Counted from the stretch's first letter, positions 1-6,970 are shown. The stretch is 36,814 bases of DNA from Flavobacteriales bacterium (GCA_017537565.1 JAFYKQ010000108.1:1-36814), one strand, 5' to 3'. Translations and numbers: made by a program. The notes: generated from the sequence alone by a model not told the origin.

Positions 1-132
1 ATAGAAATAGGTATATGTGTTTTTTCATTGTATGGTATTGTTTTTTTTTTCTATACGTGCAAAGATACATTAAAGAATTGAAAATAAGGTAGAGGATTGT
101 GCTGTGAAAAGGAAAAATCACTACTCCCAAAA

Positions 133-174
133 ACGCCAAAATCGGCTACCCTACAGGGTGGCCGATTTTGGCGT
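133..174. repeat. long perfect hairpin downstream of the R-M operon
   Basis: Bases 133-151 pair with 156-174 through 19 positions (one T-G wobble at 147/160), leaving a four-base loop. Both arms contain CGCCAAAATCGGC or its complement. A second small dyad (CGTTA / TAACG, 176-189) follows at once. There is no U-run directly after the stem on either strand, so a simple intrinsic terminator is not clear. It could be a terminator for a plus-strand gene lying left of the window. It is also a candidate boundary mark for the restriction-modification insertion. Only one copy is present here. Confidence 0.6.
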
Positions 175-202
175 GCGTTACCCGTAACGTAGATTAAAAA
201 GT

Positions 203-229
203 AAAGAGCTGTATGAATGACAACTCTTT
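203..229 (-). terminator. terminator of the R-M operon
   Basis: AAAGAG (203-208) pairs with CTCTTT (224-229), with a further TGT/ACA pairing inside after one mismatch. Read on the minus strand, the stem is followed within a few bases by a T-rich stretch (complement of the A-run 196-200). It lies 20 bases past the methyltransferase stop and fits a Rho-independent terminator. Confidence 0.55.
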
Positions 230-248
230 TTGTTATTTAATAGTTGTA

Positions 249-1502
249 TTATAAATCGTTACTACTATATCTTACAGATAAACCTATTGCCTTCCCTAGC
301 AATGGTGGTACAGCATTGCCTATTTGTACTAATTGTTTATTTTTAGCTCCCTCAAAAATGAAATCATCAGGGAATGACTGTAGACGAGCCATTTCACGTG
401 CAGTTAAAACTCGTGGTAAACGAGGGTGTATATTTACACCTCCGTGATTTTCTTTAATAGTACAAGAGGCTTCATCCCAAGGGCATTTTTTCCAAGCATC
501 TGAATATCCCTTATATAAACTTTGACCTTCAGGAAGTTCTAGCATTCGTTGAGCCATATCAGGACGGTGCTTTGTTGGGACGTGGTTGAACTCTTTGTTT
601 TCTGGCATATCCATAAGGTCAGCAATAGCTTTGCCTGTTGTGATATACTCGCTTGGTTTAAGTATTGGGAGAGGGTGGTAATTTTTCAAACCAATACGAT
701 TACCAATAAATATAACACGCTCTCTTTTTTGTGGGGTGTAATAGTCTGCTGCACACAAAGTCATAACATTCATTTCGTAACCAATAGCCTTGAAATCATC
801 GATTATTTTCTTTTCAACAAGACCATTTAGCATACTTCGCAAGCCTTTTACGTTTTCACATATTACAAACTTTGGCTGAAGCTGTTTAACTATTTCTATA
901 AGTTCGAGATATAAAGAGTTTCTAGGGTCATCAACTATTCGATTACCAGCCATACTAAAACCTTGGCAAGGAAATCCTCCCGCTACTACACTCAATTCCC
1001 TACCCGCTAATTGCTTTGTTACAGTATCATAAAATAGTTGTTTAGTGTCCTTTGATTTAATGTCACCATTGATAAAAGGGTGGTTGAAATTTCGGTTATA
1101 AGTCATACAGGCTTCCTCAAACCAGTCCAGACCACATATTCCTTCCATTCCAGACATCTCTAAACCTTTTGATAAGCCTCCAGCTCCACAAAAAAGGTCA
1201 ACAAATGTCATTTTTGACTTTGTTGGGTTATCCCAATGTTTGGAAACGTCTATTATATTTGGTTTTTTTGGAGTATATCCTATGTTAGAAACCTCTGGAT
1301 CGCCAAACAAATTGTATTGAATATTTTCACTTAAATTTATTCGTGTACGCTTTTGATATTCTTCTATTGCTTTCTTGGTAATAGTATATTTGTTGCCTAT
1401 TTTCACACTTTCAATTTCTTTACTAGCGACAATTTTTCGTATCGCTTTTTGTGTAGTATTTAAGATTTCTGCAACCTCTTGAATATTGTATGATGTGTTC
1501 AT
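249..1502 (-). CDS. C5-cytosine DNA methyltransferase with N-terminal helix-turn-helix domain
   Basis: This 417-residue protein transfers a methyl group from AdoMet to C5 of cytosine in a DNA target and protects that site from the endonuclease encoded just upstream. Residues 1-52 form an excisionase/MerR-like helix-turn-helix ending in an amphipathic helix. The catalytic part follows in the normal order: motif I FVDLFCGAGG (100-109), motif IV GGFPCQGFS with the catalytic Cys near 179, motif VI ENV (216-218), motif VIII QKRERV (258-263), a short target-recognition region (about 270-360), then LTAREMARLQSFPDDF and motif X QIGNAVPP (393-400). The start ATG overlaps the endonuclease stop by four bases, so translation is probably coupled. 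The fused DNA-binding domain suggests autoregulation, as known for some C5 methyltransferases such as M.SsoII and M.MspI. The recognition sequence cannot be read from the protein. Confidence 0.95.
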   Translation of the reverse strand: MNTSYNIQEVAEILNTTQKAIRKIVASKEIESVKIGNKYTITKKAIEEYQKRTRINLSENIQYNLFGDPEVSNIGYTPKKPNIIDVSKHWDNPTKSKMTFVDLFCGAGGLSKGLEMSGMEGICGLDWFEEACMTYNRNFNHPFINGDIKSKDTKQLFYDTVTKQLAGRELSVVAGGFPCQGFSMAGNRIVDDPRNSLYLELIEIVKQLQPKFVICENVKGLRSMLNGLVEKKIIDDFKAIGYEMNVMTLCAADYYTPQKRERVIFIGNRIGLKNYHPLPILKPSEYITTGKAIADLMDMPENKEFNHVPTKHRPDMAQRMLELPEGQSLYKGYSDAWKKCPWDEASCTIKENHGGVNIHPRLPRVLTAREMARLQSFPDDFIFEGAKNKQLVQIGNAVPPLLGKAIGLSVRYSSNDL

Positions 1503-2203
1503 TTTTTATCGTTAAATAGTTCAGGATATAATTTATTCATCACGAAATCTACACTATGTTTGACAGCTTCTTCACTTAGCATACGAGTAGTTTGAAGTCG
1601 ATACTCAACGGGGTCGTATTGGTAACAACCTTTACACCCTATATCCTCGCTGTATTGTTCGTCCCCTTCATAGAAAGAATAAGGATTCCCAGTAATATTT
1701 TTGGCGTCCCAGCGTTTATCCGTCATTTTACACGATTTGCAAATTTGTCGCTTAATATCATTTGCAGCTTTGCACAATGGTTGAAAGTCTTCAATTTTTT
1801 GTGTTGCAATATTAGATACTCTTACATCATTTTTTCTGCCATCTTTATGGTCAATCTCTATGATAGTATTCTCTGAATCGCCGTTAATGCCAAGCATAAC
1901 ACATTTACGTTTGCCAAGAGTATCTCTTATATCTTGACGTATGTTATGGTTAAAGTGTAAATCTTTATTATGCCCAGCTAATCTAATTGCCGTTATGGCG
2001 TTGCCCTTACCTATACGTTGAGTTTCAACTTTATATTCTCGCTGTAGCCTAGATGATTTTCTTCCCCAACTCCATCCATTACCTAATTCAAGTCTTTTAT
2101 ATTTTCCAGTAAATTCTGAAGTATAAACCCAACGGCTTTCACCCGTTTCTTTATTTGGATTTGCTAACTCCAAAAACAAATCAATTAAACTATTTCTCGC
2201 CAT
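1499..2203 (-). CDS. HNH-type type II restriction endonuclease
   Basis: This 234-residue protein is almost certainly the restriction partner of the C5 methyltransferase that overlaps its stop codon. The centre carries a beta-beta-alpha-metal (HNH) nuclease signature: IEIDHKDGR with Asp118-His119 as general base, DFQPLCKAANDIKR with Asn148, and CKSC (155-158) plus CKGC (190-193) as a likely structural zinc site. Residues 1-100 have no motif I recognise and may hold specificity contacts (aromatic and basic stretch around 33-60). The endonuclease gene precedes the methyltransferase in the operon, an order that usually calls for extra control. Isoleucine and leucine codons look unlike the host genes, suggesting acquisition by transfer. 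A non-restriction HNH role is possible but unlikely given the operon. Confidence 0.85.
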   Translation of the reverse strand: MARNSLIDLFLELANPNKETGESRWVYTSEFTGKYKRLELGNGWSWGRKSSRLQREYKVETQRIGKGNAITAIRLAGHNKDLHFNHNIRQDIRDTLGKRKCVMLGINGDSENTIIEIDHKDGRKNDVRVSNIATQKIEDFQPLCKAANDIKRQICKSCKMTDKRWDAKNITGNPYSFYEGDEQYSEDIGCKGCYQYDPVEYRLQTTRMLSEEAVKHSVDFVMNKLYPELFNDKK

Positions 2204-2263
2204 ATCAGATTTTTTATAGTAGTATATTGTCTTATATAATGCTTAAAAACTTATATATGTTAT

Positions 2264-2346
2264 ATGTCACATATGTATATGTCTGTATTTGTGATAGATA
2301 TACCTCTGTCACGTATGTAGCAAATGTATGAATATTTTCTGTCACA
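2264..2346. promoter_or_regulatory. three TGTCAC-type direct repeats: candidate R-M operator
   Basis: Copies begin at about 2264 (ATGTCACATATGTA), 2306 (CTGTCACGTATGTA) and 2339 (CTGTCACATAG), giving spacings of 42 and 33 bases, roughly four and three helical turns. They sit around the predicted minus-strand promoter: copy 3 in the spacer upstream of the -7 box, copy 2 near the predicted start of transcription, copy 1 in the leader. The layout suggests a repressor site, and the methyltransferase helix-turn-helix is the obvious candidate ligand. This is inference. Confidence 0.45.
2321..2328 (-). promoter_or_regulatory. -7 box of the R-M operon promoter
   Basis: On the minus strand the bases read TACATTTG, a full match to the Bacteroidota TAnnTTTG element. 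No convincing -33 TTTG is seen 19-21 bases upstream, so the promoter may be weak or activator-dependent. It would give a leader of roughly 110 bases before the endonuclease ATG at 2203. Confidence 0.5.
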
Positions 2347-2363
2347 TAGTGGTTTTTAACTAT

Positions 2364-2394
2364 AAAAAAGTGCCATATCTCGTGATATGGCACT
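2364..2394 (-). terminator. terminator of the pyrR-pyrB-EEP operon
   Basis: An 11-base perfect stem (AGTGCCATATC 2369-2379 with 2384-2394, loop TCGT) is followed on the minus strand by six T residues (complement of 2364-2369). It lies 24 bases past the hydrolase stop. It also separates this operon from the R-M promoter. Confidence 0.85.
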
Positions 2395-2417
2395 ATATGT
2401 ATTAAAACTTAAAAATC

Positions 2418-3395
2418 TTATTTCAAAATCTCCATATCCACGATGATAGGACGGTGGTCTGAAGGGTAATAGAAATTGGATATGCCTACCTTGACTGGTT
2501 CTGTGTAGTAGTCGTGACCTACGCGAGCATTTTTTACCTGACTGAAAAGAGCAGGCGTCATATACACAAAATCTATACGCGAAGCACTAGGCATAGTAGG
2601 GTGAAACTCCCCTGGGTGGCATTCGGCTATAACGTCTATGTATGGAGTCTCACTATGTATATAGTCGTGTACCAGTAGTCGAGTGTCATCATCTGGATAC
2701 TCATAAAAGGCATTGTCAATCCTAGAACGAGAATTAAAATCACCCATCATCATCCACAGTTCGTCCTCGGGTGCCGATGATGTAGCTATCGTGTTTTTAA
2801 TGATGTATTCCATCTCCATACGGCGGTAGTGGTCTCCACCATTGGCTTTACGGCTGGAGTCTTTGTCTGTGGCACGGAAAGCCCACTTCTGTGGCCAAGT
2901 GTGTAGTGTGACGATATTTATCTCTTGCCCGTTTACCTCTATCGTCGCCCAACCAGCACCGTGTGTTGCCACGCTGTCGGGTTCGCTGCCTATGATTTTT
3001 TTCTTGTTTTCTATGGGGTAGCGTGACGTTATAACCTGTGGATAATCATCGCGATGACCTCCTACATATACATAGCTATGACCATATCTCGCTGCCAACG
3101 AATCCCAACCATCTATAAGGTATCTATCATCTGCTGGCATAGGAGTGTCTGTGCCGTAGTGATAAATAGTCTGTGCTTCGGCCCATACGCATACATCTGG
3201 AGAGTATGATTTTACCCACCCTACAAACTCGTCATAGTTGTCCACCTGTCCAGACCACATACCATTCTGTATGTTCCAATATATAAGTCGTAAAGCTTCG
3301 CCGCTTTTTTCTTTTTTGGTCGTAAGGGCAAAAAGAGCTCCCAGCAGTACCAATGCCGCACTGGCAAAAGCTAATCCTATAAGTGATTTTTTCAT
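2418..3395 (-). CDS. endonuclease/exonuclease/phosphatase (EEP) family hydrolase
   Basis: This 325-residue protein belongs to the Mg2+-dependent DNase I/AP endonuclease/sphingomyelinase superfamily. An N-terminal hydrophobic segment (residues 4-24) is a signal anchor, so it probably acts in the periplasm or at the inner membrane. EEP landmarks are in order: YWNIQNG (Asn41), metal-binding Glu73 in WAEAQ, His165 in TLHTW, GDFNSRS (Asp219, Asn221), SRIDFVYMT (Asp275) and the terminal SDHRPI (Asp313-His314). All catalytic positions are present. The substrate could be DNA, RNA, a phospholipid or a sugar phosphate and cannot be chosen from sequence. It starts 15 bases after pyrB and is likely co-transcribed. 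No pyrimidine-specific link is evident. Confidence 0.85.
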   Translation of the reverse strand: MKKSLIGLAFASAALVLLGALFALTTKKEKSGEALRLIYWNIQNGMWSGQVDNYDEFVGWVKSYSPDVCVWAEAQTIYHYGTDTPMPADDRYLIDGWDSLAARYGHSYVYVGGHRDDYPQVITSRYPIENKKKIIGSEPDSVATHGAGWATIEVNGQEINIVTLHTWPQKWAFRATDKDSSRKANGGDHYRRMEMEYIIKNTIATSSAPEDELWMMMGDFNSRSRIDNAFYEYPDDDTRLLVHDYIHSETPYIDVIAECHPGEFHPTMPSASRIDFVYMTPALFSQVKNARVGHDYYTEPVKVGISNFYYPSDHRPIIVDMEILK

Positions 3396-3410
3396 CTTTT
3401 CCTATCTATA

Positions 3411-4340
3411 TCAGTTCATACGTTTTGATGCTAGTAGATAAAGCACCGCCATACGTATAGCCACGCCGTTTTCTACCTGTTCCAGTATGATAGACTGGTC
3501 ACAGTCTGCCACTTCGCTCGTGATTTCCACACCGCGGTTGATAGGTCCAGGGTGCAGTATAGTTATCTTTTTATCCAGGCTATCCAGCAATGTCTTGTCT
3601 AGACCATAGAGTTTTACATATTCCTGTTTTGAAGGGAAGTAACTTATGTCTTGGCGTTCGTGTTGTACACGTAGCATATTGGCTGCATCACACCAGTTGA
3701 GAGCCTTGCGAAGGTCTGTCTCTACCTTTACGCCCAATGCTCCTATGTGTTTTGGTATAAGCGTAGCAGGACCACATACCATCACCTCAGCTCCTTGCAT
3801 CTGTAGGGCATAGATATTGGATATAGCCACACGCGAATGTGTTATGTCTCCCACTATGACTATCTTTTTGCCTTCCACACTTCCCCATTTACGACGCAAC
3901 GAATATGAGTCCAGTAGAGCCTGTGTAGGGTGTTCGTGGGCACCATCGCCAGCGTTTACTATCTGTGCAGGTACGTTTTTGGACAGGAATATACCAGCTC
4001 CAGGATTTGGGTGACGCATTACCACCATATCTACCTTCATGGCCAGGATATTCTGGACGGTATCTATAAGAGTTTCGCCTTTGGATACAGAAGACACTCC
4101 TGCCGAAAAATTCACCACGTCTGCCGATAGTCGTTTTTCTGCCAGTTCAAACGATGTGCGTGTACGTGTACTGTTTTCAAAAAACAGATTGGCTACCGTG
4201 ATGCCGTTGAGTGAAGGCACTTTTTTGATAGGGCGGGAGAGGACTTCGGTAAATGTTTCGGCTGTCTTGAATATAAGTTCAAGGTCATCTCTATTGAGAT
4301 ATTTTATCCCCAAAAGATGGTCAACGCTTAGTGTGTCCAT
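3411..4340 (-). CDS. pyrB: aspartate carbamoyltransferase catalytic subunit
   Basis: This enzyme condenses carbamoyl phosphate with L-aspartate to N-carbamoyl-L-aspartate, the second step of UMP synthesis, in the cytoplasm. The 309-residue length is normal. The carbamoyl-phosphate loop FFENSTRTRTSFE lies at 53-65, the mobile Lys loop SKGET at 86-90, MRHPNPG at 108-114, HPTQALLD at 137-144 and HPGPINRGVEI near the C-terminus. The last motif places it with PyrB proteins of the Bacillus/Pseudomonas/Flavobacteriia type, not the E. coli PyrB/PyrI type of Bacteroides, and no pyrI follows it. It lies 52 bases after pyrR on the same strand. A dead dihydroorotase homologue is encoded 2.7 kb away and may be its structural partner. 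Confidence 0.95.
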   Translation of the reverse strand: MDTLSVDHLLGIKYLNRDDLELIFKTAETFTEVLSRPIKKVPSLNGITVANLFFENSTRTRTSFELAEKRLSADVVNFSAGVSSVSKGETLIDTVQNILAMKVDMVVMRHPNPGAGIFLSKNVPAQIVNAGDGAHEHPTQALLDSYSLRRKWGSVEGKKIVIVGDITHSRVAISNIYALQMQGAEVMVCGPATLIPKHIGALGVKVETDLRKALNWCDAANMLRVQHERQDISYFPSKQEYVKLYGLDKTLLDSLDKKITILHPGPINRGVEITSEVADCDQSIILEQVENGVAIRMAVLYLLASKRMN

Positions 4341-4380
4341 GATATGTGTATTTCTATGTTTTTACTTTTATCTTTTTCTC

Positions 4381-4411
4381 AAAAAAAAAGGATTATATCT
4401 CCTCGATATAT
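4381..4411 (-). terminator. possible weak attenuator between pyrR and pyrB
   Basis: On the minus strand the end of pyrR contains TATATC-GAGGA-GATATA, a six-pair AT-rich stem, then ATCC and nine T residues (complement of the A-run at 4381-4389). This has the form of a weak intrinsic terminator ahead of pyrB. The stem is short and overlaps the pyrR stop region, so function is uncertain. Confidence 0.3.
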
Positions 4412-4923
4412 ACCCTTTCATTTCCCTGTGTAACATCTACTATTACTTTTTCGCCTTCGGCTACATCTACCTGAATGCCTTTGTAGTCGGGTTGTATAGG
4501 GAGTTGACGTGAATAGCGACGATGTATAAGAACCAGAAGTTCTATCTTGCTAGGACGACCAAATGAGTTAATAGCCGAAAGAGCAGCTCTCTGTGTACGT
4601 CCTGTATGCAATACGTCATCTATGAATACGACTTTCTGGTTATCTACCGGGAATAGAATGCTTGTAGTGTTTGCGTGAGCAGGACTCTCTCTACGACGGA
4701 AGTCATCGCGGAAGAAAGTAACGTCCAGTGTTCCTATTTTAAGGTCTTCTATGCCGTAATCGCGGCGGAGTATTTCACCTATTTTATGTGCTAGAACTAC
4801 TCCACGACGCTGTATGCCCACGATGACCGTAGAAGAGAAATCGCGATGATTCTCTACCAGTTGGCAGGCTAGACGTTGTAGAGTTACTTCTAGTTGGTGA
4901 CGGGATATGATTTCTTTCTGCAT
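4393..4923 (-). CDS. pyrR: PyrR, pyr regulator / uracil phosphoribosyltransferase
   Basis: This 176-residue type I phosphoribosyltransferase makes UMP from uracil and PRPP. In Bacillus the same protein also binds pyr mRNA leaders to attenuate transcription. The PRPP loop VVFIDDVLHTGRT (98-110) is intact, as are the flexible-loop segment TLDVTFFRDDFRRR (65-78) and the basic RRGVVLAHKIGE segment (39-50). It is the first gene of the operon with pyrB and the EEP hydrolase. The promoter lies only about 20 bases upstream of the start, leaving no room for a PyrR-binding attenuator in this operon's leader. Its role here may therefore be salvage alone, or regulation at another site. Confidence 0.93.
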   Translation of the reverse strand: MQKEIISRHQLEVTLQRLACQLVENHRDFSSTVIVGIQRRGVVLAHKIGEILRRDYGIEDLKIGTLDVTFFRDDFRRRESPAHANTTSILFPVDNQKVVFIDDVLHTGRTQRAALSAINSFGRPSKIELLVLIHRRYSRQLPIQPDYKGIQVDVAEGEKVIVDVTQGNERVYIEEI

Positions 4924-4943
4924 AAGCCTATGTTTTCAATCTC

Positions 4944-4975
4944 CAAAAATAGGACTATTTCTGTCCCTAGACAAA
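4944..4975 (-). promoter_or_regulatory. promoter of pyrR-pyrB-EEP
   Basis: On the minus strand TTTG (4972-4975) and TATTTTTG (4944-4951) are 20 bases apart, a full match to the Bacteroidota housekeeping promoter. Transcription would start near 4937, giving a leader of only about 13 bases before the pyrR ATG at 4923. Confidence 0.75.
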
Positions 4976-5029
4976 TATTTTGTCAAATAAAATTTTAAAT
5001 TTTTCATCATCTTTTAGCCGTCTTATGTA

Positions 5030-5037
5030 TATTTTTG
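5030..5037 (+). promoter_or_regulatory. -7 box upstream of the 5060 gene
   Basis: TATTTTTG matches TAnnTTTG and lies 22 bases before the ATG at 5060. No clear TTTG is seen at the -33 position. It is divergent from the pyrR promoter. Confidence 0.5.
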
Positions 5038-5059
5038 CAGGGTATAAATCATTGAGGTT

Positions 5060-5710
5060 ATGAAAAACGTATTGACACTATTTGCAGTTATGATGTGTGT
5101 TGTATCTCTTACAGCACAGTCATTACCAGAAAGTATCCTTAAAAATCTTATTTCAAAAGGCCGTGTAACCATTAACAAAAGTGAAGTTTTATCGGCTTTT
5201 GAAGATAACAAACCGTTTATAATGCGTGAATATTATGATGTGGGAGATGCAACCATAGGCGTGTCTATGGGTAAGGCAAAAGTATATTGCCAAGCGGTGG
5301 TGGTAAGCAGCGTCAAGACAGGGGAGAAAGCAGGTTTTTGCCGTATTTCGGCCAATCCCAAATTGGGTTTAGCCTCGATAGGGGGTAAAGATAGATTTGC
5401 TACTATATTTTTTACATATAGAGAACTTAATGACTGTTTGGACTTTTTTACTTATGTAAAGGATAGTCTTGTCACTACACGTCCAGAAACACTGGTAGAG
5501 TGCCGTTATAGGAATGATGGTATGCAGGCAGTTACATTGGTATATGAACCATCTACAGAAAAATGGAAAATATCCATAGGAGGTCACGGCTGTCAAGCGA
5601 CAGATGAAGTGATAGGATATTTTATAAATGGTATAAGTAAGGCTCAGTCTGTCTTGAAAGAAAAACTACCAGATGGTCCTCACGATAAAATAAGCATAGA
5701 CGTAAAATAG
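5060..5710 (+). CDS. secreted protein of unknown function
   Basis: The 216-residue product begins with a good Sec signal peptide (MKNVLTLFAVMMCVVSLTAQ, cut probably after TAQ at 20), so the mature protein is periplasmic or outside the cell. There is no lipobox and no catalytic motif I recognise. The mature part alternates short beta-prone stretches with charged turns and has five cysteines (about 74, 96, 130, 148 and 178). It is a single-gene unit: promoter box at 5030, strong terminator at 5729-5754. The start is fixed by the signal peptide and by the promoter just upstream. I do not recognise the family. Confidence 0.8.
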   Translation: MKNVLTLFAVMMCVVSLTAQSLPESILKNLISKGRVTINKSEVLSAFEDNKPFIMREYYDVGDATIGVSMGKAKVYCQAVVVSSVKTGEKAGFCRISANPKLGLASIGGKDRFATIFFTYRELNDCLDFFTYVKDSLVTTRPETLVECRYRNDGMQAVTLVYEPSTEKWKISIGGHGCQATDEVIGYFINGISKAQSVLKEKLPDGPHDKISIDVK

Positions 5711-5728
5711 ATAATAATGGTAAGACAA

Positions 5729-5761
5729 TCTCCCTTCCCCGCGAGGAAGGGAGATTTTTTT
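5729..5761 (+). terminator. strong intrinsic terminator
   Basis: TCTCCCTTCC (5729-5738) pairs perfectly with 5745-5754, with a six-base loop, followed by seven T residues. It ends the 5060 gene and lies against the convergent gene that ends at 5765. Confidence 0.92.
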
Positions 5762-5764
5762 GTC

Positions 5765-6448
5765 CTAGTATAGGGATATCTGTATAGCGGCTATTTTTTT
5801 ATCTTCGTTAACCACAAATACCATACGTGCGTTCTCTTCTGTGCGGCCTTCACCTGTCGAGGCCTTGACTATTACCTTAAATGTAGAAGGGTATTTGCCA
5901 CCGTGGCGGGAAATAGCTGTGGCACAGGAGATGGGAAAAAGACTCTCCAGTACAGACAGACTATCTCCTACCGCTATACTGTCATTCTCTCCTATGTAAA
6001 GATGATAATCTGGACTGTAGATATTCACGCAGGATAGGTATTGCGGAGCCCCCGTAGAGCCTTGGTTAAAGTATAGCACCATATGAGGATACATCATAAT
6101 ATAAGTATATAACACACTCACACCCCAAGGTCCACTATATGTGCCCCAGTATGGATAGGCGTCGTTATATCCATAAAACCCACCATATGGATAAAATCCG
6201 TACAATGCTCCGTAAGGGTCGGCCGTAGCAAATGGATATATGCCGTCATAAGGCCCGTTCTGTGGGACGGATTGTGTTTCTACTTTTATAGCTCGCCCGA
6301 ATGCTTTTTGAGCTTCAGATGGCACGGCATAGTAAAGAGGCATTTCCCCAATGTGAATAGACGATAGAGATACGCTGTTAAGTCTTTGTGCCGAAAGATT
6401 TACAGTAAGTAGCAGTGATACACAGATAAAAAGAAAAAGTTTTTTCAT
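5765..6448 (-). CDS. secreted Tyr/Gly-rich protein of unknown function
   Basis: The 227-residue product has a signal peptide (MKKLFLFICVSLLLTVNLSAQ). I chose the ATG at 6448 because it gives a standard signal peptide; the frame stays open 29 codons further but that extension would bury it. Residues about 66-110 of the mature protein form a Tyr/Gly/Pro-rich stretch with many PYG, YGY and YPY steps, a composition seen in surface or matrix proteins. A more ordinary C-terminal domain follows, ending VFVVNEDKKIAAIQISLY. It lies 67 bases after the methyltransferase relic on the same strand and may share its transcript. No family recognised. Confidence 0.75.
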   Translation of the reverse strand: MKKLFLFICVSLLLTVNLSAQRLNSVSLSSIHIGEMPLYYAVPSEAQKAFGRAIKVETQSVPQNGPYDGIYPFATADPYGALYGFYPYGGFYGYNDAYPYWGTYSGPWGVSVLYTYIMMYPHMVLYFNQGSTGAPQYLSCVNIYSPDYHLYIGENDSIAVGDSLSVLESLFPISCATAISRHGGKYPSTFKVIVKASTGEGRTEENARMVFVVNEDKKIAAIQISLY

Positions 6449-6515
6449 AAGCATAAGGTCTGGGTTATACCCACATAAGCTAATGAAAAAAAATAAAAAA
6501 AAGTGTAATCTCCCC

Positions 6516-6935
6516 TTAAAAGTAATTAAGGACAAAGTGTTCTTTTGTCATATCTCTCATAGGAAAAATAATGCCGTTAAAGAACGTATCTATAGATAGA
6601 GATATGTCCTGTCTTTGACATAGGGTAGAGAATAGTTTTTCTCTATAGCGAGAAGTGTGAGGATTTTTAATGATGAGTATAGAACTGGGTGGGGTAGTAG
6701 ATTCTATATATGAGATTATAGTATGGTCATCATCTATTATTTGGATATCGGTATCTGCTATGAGTAGGTGTTTTTTTATTCTTTCAGATAGACGACGAGC
6801 CTCTCCTATGTGAAAAATACTGCGTTCTCTTATGCAATTTTGCATCACCGAATACACAAATGGCGAATGTACATAGTATTCACTACGTGCTTGACATAGG
6901 TAAAATAGGTATGAATATATACTGTAAAGGCTCAT
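6516..6935 (-). CDS. remnant of a Bacteroidota SAM methyltransferase lacking its core
   Basis: The 139-residue product keeps the two ends of a Bacteroidota class I methyltransferase family that is normally about 240-270 residues. The N-terminal end shows LCQARSEYYVHSPFVYSVM and the C-terminal end shows SIDTFFNGIIFP then KEHFVLNYF. The part between, which should hold the Rossmann AdoMet motif (LEIGTSLGIST-like) and the acidic FFDG-like strand, is missing; only IQIIDDDH and SILIIKNPH segments join the ends. It is therefore unlikely to methylate anything. The frame is intact, so it is either a recent in-frame deletion or a shortened protein with another job. The ATG at 6935 is preferred: the TTG at 6965 lies inside a promoter-like box. 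Family assignment is from memory of its end motifs. Confidence 0.6.
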   Translation of the reverse strand: MSLYSIYSYLFYLCQARSEYYVHSPFVYSVMQNCIRERSIFHIGEARRLSERIKKHLLIADTDIQIIDDDHTIISYIESTTPPSSILIIKNPHTSRYREKLFSTLCQRQDISLSIDTFFNGIIFPMRDMTKEHFVLNYF

Positions 6936-6962
6936 TTTCTGATGTTTAGATAAATTTTGATG

Positions 6963-6970
6963 CAAATGTC
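6963..6970 (-). promoter_or_regulatory. -7-like box of the methyltransferase relic
   Basis: The minus strand reads GACATTTG, one mismatch from TAnnTTTG, 28 bases before the ATG at 6935. It is divergent from the 7014 box. Confidence 0.35.

Noticed and set aside
41-50. T-run near the left edge as a terminator tail
   Set aside because: No stable stem precedes it inside the window.
4039-4512. Plus-strand 157-codon open frame over pyrB/pyrR
   Set aside because: Antisense to two certain genes, with no family signal and a tail of poly-F/Y residues from an AT-rich gap.
4924-5059. A PyrR-binding attenuator upstream of pyrR
   Set aside because: No binding-loop consensus or terminator was found, and the predicted start of transcription leaves about 13 bases of leader.
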